This document shows, piece by piece, positions 59,963 through 64,000 of a stretch of DNA of 64,000 nt. Position 1 is the first letter of the stretch, and the number at the start of each line of letters is the position of its first letter. The notes beneath the pieces are model-generated. The model saw only the letters and a list, made by a program, of their open reading frames with translations. It ran no database searches and was not told the DNA's origin. Origin of the DNA: JBCAXA01 sp038534295 (GTDB taxonomy: Bacteria; Pseudomonadota; Gammaproteobacteria; Steroidobacterales; Woeseiaceae); assembly GCA_038534295.1 (NCBI GenBank), contig JBCAXA010000003.1, positions 372,001 to 436,000 on the forward strand, in the 5' to 3' direction. The position numbers and the translations under genes were made by a program.

Positions 59963-61180
59963 TTATTCGCTGGCCGACCAGTCTACGTCAGCCCCGGCCA
60001 GAAACCACGCGCCGATCAGCGCGCGCTCGTCGTCCTGCATGTCAGTGAGATTGCCGACCGGCATGATCCGCGTGACGACGCTTTGCTGATAGATGTCGTT
60101 GGCTTGGGTGACGACGTCGTCCGGCGTTTCAAAAACGACGCCACCAGGTGGGCTGACAAAGCCAGGATACGTCGGCTCGTTCGCATGGCAGCCCGTGCAG
60201 CGCGACTGCACGATGCTAAAGACGTCGGCGAAGCCGGCATTGCTCGCGACGTCGACGTCGGACGGTCGCGACATCGTCGGGCTGGTTACGGCAATGATCG
60301 CAGCGAATATTGCGCCCGCCGCAACCAGCGTCCACGGCGATGCCGGGCCTTTGTGTCGGGCGACGAACCAGACGCGAATCAGTGCGCCCGCAACCGTCAG
60401 GCCGACGAGGATCAGCCAGTTCCAGCGATGGCCATAGGTCATCGCGTAATGGTTGCTGATCATGACGAACAAGATCGGCAGCGTGAAATACGTGTTATGA
60501 ACCGAGCGCTGCTTGGCTCTCTGCCCGTCCGCAGGGTCTGGCGCCGCACCGGTGCTGGTCGCCGCTACCATCCGCTTCTGACCCGGAATGATGATGAAAA
60601 AGACATTGCCGACCATGATCGTGCCGATCAACGCACCGTAGTGGATGTAGGCGCCGCGACCGCTGAAGAGCTCGCACAGGCTCCACGCTGCAAGGGTCAA
60701 GAGGGCAGCGAGTGTGGCTGTCAGGCCGGCTTCGCTGCGACCGAGCGGCGAGCGGCACAGTAGGTCATAGACCAACCAGCCGCCGATGACATATGCCGCA
60801 CCGATCGCGATCGCCACCGGTTTCGTCAGCGCTAACACGCTGGAATCGATCAGGTAGATCTCGGCGCTGTACCAGTAAATCAATCCCAACAGGAACATGC
60901 CCGACAGCCAGGTCGAGTACGCCTCCCATTTGAACCAATGCAACGGCTCCGGCAGCGTCGCCGGCGCCAACCGGTACTTTTGCGCGTGGTAGAAGCCGCC
61001 GCCATGCACGGACCACACTTCGCCGCCGACCCCACGTTCGCGATCGGTCGGATCCGCCGGTTGCAGCAAATGGTTGTCGAGCCAGACGAAGTACAGCGAC
61101 GAGCCAATCCACGCAATGCCGACGACGAAGTGCAACCAGCGCCCGAGCAGACTCAGCCATTCGACGACATGCGCTTCCAC
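59963..61180 (-). CDS. puuD: Membrane urate oxidase with cytochrome c domain
   Basis: A 405-residue urate hydroxylase: about eight membrane helices (EWLSLLGRWLHFVVGIAWIGSSLYFVWLD, HGGGFYHAQKYRLAP, LHWFKWEAYSTWLSGM) and a C-terminal c-type cytochrome with C328-TGC-H332 and Met373 as the likely axial ligand. PuuD oxidises urate to 5-hydroxyisourate and passes electrons to the respiratory chain. It sits 18 bp after xdhC. Confidence 0.94.
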   Translation of the reverse strand: MEAHVVEWLSLLGRWLHFVVGIAWIGSSLYFVWLDNHLLQPADPTDRERGVGGEVWSVHGGGFYHAQKYRLAPATLPEPLHWFKWEAYSTWLSGMFLLGLIYWYSAEIYLIDSSVLALTKPVAIAIGAAYVIGGWLVYDLLCRSPLGRSEAGLTATLAALLTLAAWSLCELFSGRGAYIHYGALIGTIMVGNVFFIIIPGQKRMVAATSTGAAPDPADGQRAKQRSVHNTYFTLPILFVMISNHYAMTYGHRWNWLILVGLTVAGALIRVWFVARHKGPASPWTLVAAGAIFAAIIAVTSPTMSRPSDVDVASNAGFADVFSIVQSRCTGCHANEPTYPGFVSPPGGVVFETPDDVVTQANDIYQQSVVTRIMPVGNLTDMQDDERALIGAWFLAGADVDWSASE

Positions 61181-61198
61181 AGGATTGCGGGGCCCGGC

Positions 61199-62290
61199 TC
61201 AGGCGTGGCGATCGCCGCGCTCGGCGGTCGTATTATTGGCTTGGGCAACGCCGAGCGCCTCGCGGCGCTGGACGAGCTCGGCGCTGACGCCGATGGCAAT
61301 CTCAAACGGCTTTTTGCCGCGGATGCTATCGATACCGATCGGGCAAACCAGCTCGTTGAGTTGCGCGTCGGAAAAGCCGGCCTTACGCAGGCGTTTTTCG
61401 AAACGACGGCGCTTCGACAGCGAGCCAATGAGGCCGACGTAACCGAAGCGCTCCAGCGCCAGCGCGCGTTCGACTAGCGCAAAATCGATACCGTGATCGT
61501 GAGTCATGATGAGCACGTCGCTGCCGGCCGGCAGTCGATCGAGTACGCCCAGAGGATCGTCACACAGATCCGTCGCTAGCGATCGGCTTCGTGCAGCCCG
61601 CACCTGCTCGCCGCGCGAGTCGAACAACGTGACGTTGGCCGGCAGCAGCTTCATCGCCTCGGCACACGCCGTGCCGACGTGACCGGCGCCGAAGATCGCG
61701 ATGGTCCACGCGTTTGGTCGCGTGCGGTCGACCAACACCGGCATGCGCATGTTGTCCGATATGGCCAATACGTCGACCCGAGTACCGATCGGCCGGCCGG
61801 CGAGCTCGACCGCCGCCGTTCGATAGCGTGCGTTTTGTACAAACTCGCCGCCGGCAAACAACACCCGCTGCCCGCCGACGACAAGCCGGGAGATACGCTC
61901 CTCGGATTGGCGCAGGCTGACGCGCAGCAGGGCATCGCCGTTGCCGAGTGCCGCAATGCCGGCATCGATCCACGCGAGGTCTTCCGTGCCGACGCGCTCG
62001 AACCAGACATCAACGACGCCACCGCAACATTGGCCGCAGTCCGGTCCCAGCGTGAAACGATGCTGCCGACTGGCCGGCGCGGTTGGCTCCGCCAATTGGT
62101 CGCAAGCCTGGCGGATGCAGCGATACTCGAGCTGGCCGCCGCCCACCGTGCCAAAGCTGTGCTCGCGGGTCACGATCATGCGCGCACCGGGTTCGCGGGG
62201 TGCCGAGCCGCGAATGGCCGCAACGGTAACGAGCACCGCCGGCTCCCCAGCGTCATGCAATTCACGCAATCGTGTTAGCCAGTTTCTCAT
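61199..62290 (-). CDS. xdhC: Xanthine dehydrogenase accessory protein XdhC
   Basis: A 363-residue XdhC/CoxF family chaperone that loads sulfurated molybdenum cofactor into xanthine dehydrogenase. N-terminal AVLVTVAAIRGSAPREPGARM, TVGGGQLEYRCI and LGPDCGQCCGG; C-terminal Rossmann domain with AIFGAGHVGTACAEAM and GIDFALVERAL, GLIGSLSKR. Start overlaps the xdhB stop by ATGA. Confidence 0.95.
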   Translation of the reverse strand: MRNWLTRLRELHDAGEPAVLVTVAAIRGSAPREPGARMIVTREHSFGTVGGGQLEYRCIRQACDQLAEPTAPASRQHRFTLGPDCGQCCGGVVDVWFERVGTEDLAWIDAGIAALGNGDALLRVSLRQSEERISRLVVGGQRVLFAGGEFVQNARYRTAAVELAGRPIGTRVDVLAISDNMRMPVLVDRTRPNAWTIAIFGAGHVGTACAEAMKLLPANVTLFDSRGEQVRAARSRSLATDLCDDPLGVLDRLPAGSDVLIMTHDHGIDFALVERALALERFGYVGLIGSLSKRRRFEKRLRKAGFSDAQLNELVCPIGIDSIRGKKPFEIAIGVSAELVQRREALGVAQANNTTAERGDRHA

Positions 62291-64000
62291 CCGACCGACA
62301 CCGATCGGTTGCTCGATTGTTCACGCAGTGCGTCAAGTGCGCGCATGATGGCCTGCGGCGTTGCCGGTGCGTCCAACGGTATGTGATCGACCGCCTCCGT
62401 CGTGCTGGCAAGCGCATCGCGGATCGCGTGAAACACCGACAAACCGAGCATCAGCGGCGGTTCGCCAACGGCCTTTGATCGGTAAATCGTGTCTTCTCGA
62501 TTGCTGCCGGCAAAAAAACTGACGCGAAAGTCTTGCGGTACATCGGCCGACGTCGGAATCTTATAGGTCGACGGGGCGTGCGTACCCAGTTCGCCCGCGG
62601 CGTTCCACCACAGCTCCTCCGTTGTCAGCCAGCCCATGCCCTGAACAAAACCGCCTTCGATTTGACCAAGATCGATGGCTGGATTCAGCGACTCACCGCA
62701 GTCGTGCACGATATCGACTCGCAGCACGCGATGCTCGCCGGTCAGCGTATCGATGACCACTTCGCTGACTGCGGCGCCATAGGCAAAGTAAAAGAACGGC
62801 CGGCCGGACAGCGTCTTTTTGTCGTAGCTAATCTTCGGAGTCTTGTAGAAGCCCGTCGCCGACAGCGATACGCGCGCACGATACGCCTCGTCCACGAGGT
62901 CGGCGAAGGCGACGGTACGGTCACCGACCCGGACGGCGTTGTGTTCGAACACAATGGCGCGTTCATCTTCGCCGTAGTGATCAGCCGCAAATCGCGTCAA
63001 TCGCTCACGGAGGGTACGCGCAGCCGCTTCCGCCGCCTTACCGTTGAGGTCCGAGCCGCTGGAGGCAGCCGTCGCTGAGGCATTCGGAACCTTGCTCGTG
63101 TCCGCTGCCGTGATTTTGATGCGATCGATATCGATTTTGAGTTCTTCAGCGACGACTTGAGCGACCTTCGTGTAAAGGCCCTGGCCCATTTCGGTGCCGC
63201 CATGATTGAGGTGCACCGAACCGTCGGTATAGATGTGTACCAATGCGCCGGCTTGGTTGAGGTGAGTCGCAGTGAACGAGATGCCGAACTTGACCGGCGT
63301 CAGCGCAATGCCGCGCTTTAGAATCGGGTTTGCGGCGTTCCACGTTCGAATCTCGGCGCGACGCTGTTCGTAGTCAGAGCTCGCTTCGAGCTCATCGATA
63401 ATCGCCGCGATGACGTTGTCTTCGACTCGCTGACCGTACGGCGTGACGTTGCGTTCGTCGATGCCGTAGAGATTCGCGCGGCGTACCGCGAGCGGGTCTT
63501 TGCCGAGATGGCGGGCTATTTCGTCGACGACGTGCTCAATCGCAAACATTCCCTGCGGACCGCCAAAGCCGCGAAACGCGGTGTTCGAAACCGTATGGGT
63601 CTTGCAGCGATGGCTGTCGATGGCGACTTTGTCGAGGTAATACGCGTTGTCTGCATGGAACATCGCACGGTCGTTGATGGCACCGGACAAATCGGCCGAC
63701 ATCCCGCAGCGCGAGGCAAACATGAACTTGATCGCACTGATAACACCGTCGTCATCGAATCCGACGTCGTAGTCGATCTCAAAATCGTGGCGTTTGCCGG
63801 TGATAATCATGTCGGCGTCGCGATCGAGTCGCAGTTTGACCGGACGCTGCAGCTTGCGCGCCAGCAGCGCCGCAATGCACGCAATTAGCGCGGGTTGGCT
63901 TTCCTTGCCGCCAAACGCGCCACCCATTCGGCGACACTCGACCACGACGTCTTTCGATGGCCGGCCCAGCGCGAGCGCAACCGTTTCCTGAATCTGTCCT
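62287..64000 (-). CDS. xdhB: Xanthine dehydrogenase molybdopterin subunit, 3' part
   Basis: The C-terminal 570 residues or so of the molybdopterin-binding subunit, running off the right edge. CRRMGGAFGGKESQPAL, KTHTVSNTAFRGFGGPQGMF, LNHGGTEMGQGLYTKV, VPNASATAASSGSDLNGKA, DCGESLNPAIDLGQIEGGFVQGMGW and AVGEPPLMLGLSVFHAIRDA are all standard. It oxidises hypoxanthine and xanthine to urate. It is the first gene visible of the purine operon; the small (FAD/Fe-S) subunit is expected just upstream outside the window. The 5' end is missing, so no start is given. Confidence 0.96.
   Translation of the reverse strand, partial: GQIQETVALALGRPSKDVVVECRRMGGAFGGKESQPALIACIAALLARKLQRPVKLRLDRDADMIITGKRHDFEIDYDVGFDDDGVISAIKFMFASRCGMSADLSGAINDRAMFHADNAYYLDKVAIDSHRCKTHTVSNTAFRGFGGPQGMFAIEHVVDEIARHLGKDPLAVRRANLYGIDERNVTPYGQRVEDNVIAAIIDELEASSDYEQRRAEIRTWNAANPILKRGIALTPVKFGISFTATHLNQAGALVHIYTDGSVHLNHGGTEMGQGLYTKVAQVVAEELKIDIDRIKITAADTSKVPNASATAASSGSDLNGKAAEAAARTLRERLTRFAADHYGEDERAIVFEHNAVRVGDRTVAFADLVDEAYRARVSLSATGFYKTPKISYDKKTLSGRPFFYFAYGAAVSEVVIDTLTGEHRVLRVDIVHDCGESLNPAIDLGQIEGGFVQGMGWLTTEELWWNAAGELGTHAPSTYKIPTSADVPQDFRVSFFAGSNREDTIYRSKAVGEPPLMLGLSVFHAIRDALASTTEAVDHIPLDAPATPQAIMRALDALREQSSNRSVSVG

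Noticed and set aside
59951..60763. A 270-codon plus-strand frame
   Set aside because: Antisense to puuD; shadow frame in GC-rich DNA.

Overview
The window is a GC-rich, densely coded stretch of a Gram-negative chromosome. A TonB-dependent receptor, an OmpW-type porin, many signal peptides and lipoboxes, a PuuD-type urate oxidase and REP-type palindromes with a GTAGGAGCG head together suggest a free-living, probably aquatic or soil, gammaproteobacterium. The genus cannot be named from the sequence. I see no rRNA, tRNA or CRISPR array.

Layout. 0-8.7 kb: the 5' part of an ECF sigma factor gene, a spondin-domain secreted protein with an ECF-like promoter, AlkB, an alpha/beta hydrolase, an HNH protein, an S9 peptidase and nickel superoxide dismutase with its maturation protease (sodN-sodX). 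Two arrays of an exact 82-bp REP unit lie here (7 and 4 copies). 8.7-13.3 kb: a visibly AT-richer accessory patch with an HNH/zinc protein, orphan secreted proteins, a strong terminator and a REP-associated-type transposase gene surrounded by repeats. 13.5-17.3 kb: a translationally coupled five-gene redox operon (Rieske-glutamate synthase fusion, two tiny membrane proteins, ferric-reductase-like cytochrome b fused to a Rieske domain, and a membrane-anchored Cys-motif protein). This is the best candidate for an undescribed system. 17.5-33.5 kb: a large secreted nuclease with tandem lamin-tail domains and a dockerin-like tail, SIMPL protein, PhyH-type dioxygenase, polyphosphate kinase, a DUF547/TIGR04283/TIGR04282 set, MTA phosphorylase, and several small regulator/SRPBCC operons with visible operators.

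33.5-64 kb is dominated by purine scavenging and breakdown. It holds two NUP-family nucleoside lipoproteins (one fused to DUF952), an AzgA-type and an NCS2 permease, a TonB receptor, an exported adenosine deaminase, adenine deaminase, 8-oxoguanine-type deaminase, guanine deaminase, an exported SAM-hydroxide adenosyltransferase, and a tightly overlapping operon xdhB-xdhC-puuD-puuE-uraD/alc-allA-guaD. With the secreted nuclease and MTA phosphorylase, most steps from extracellular nucleic acid or SAM, through nucleosides and bases, to urate, allantoin and glyoxylate are encoded here. The hydroxyisourate hydrolase is not in the window and the xdh small subunit is presumably just beyond the right edge. 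The two further REP arrays (146-bp and 87-bp periods) flank the NUP-DUF952 gene.
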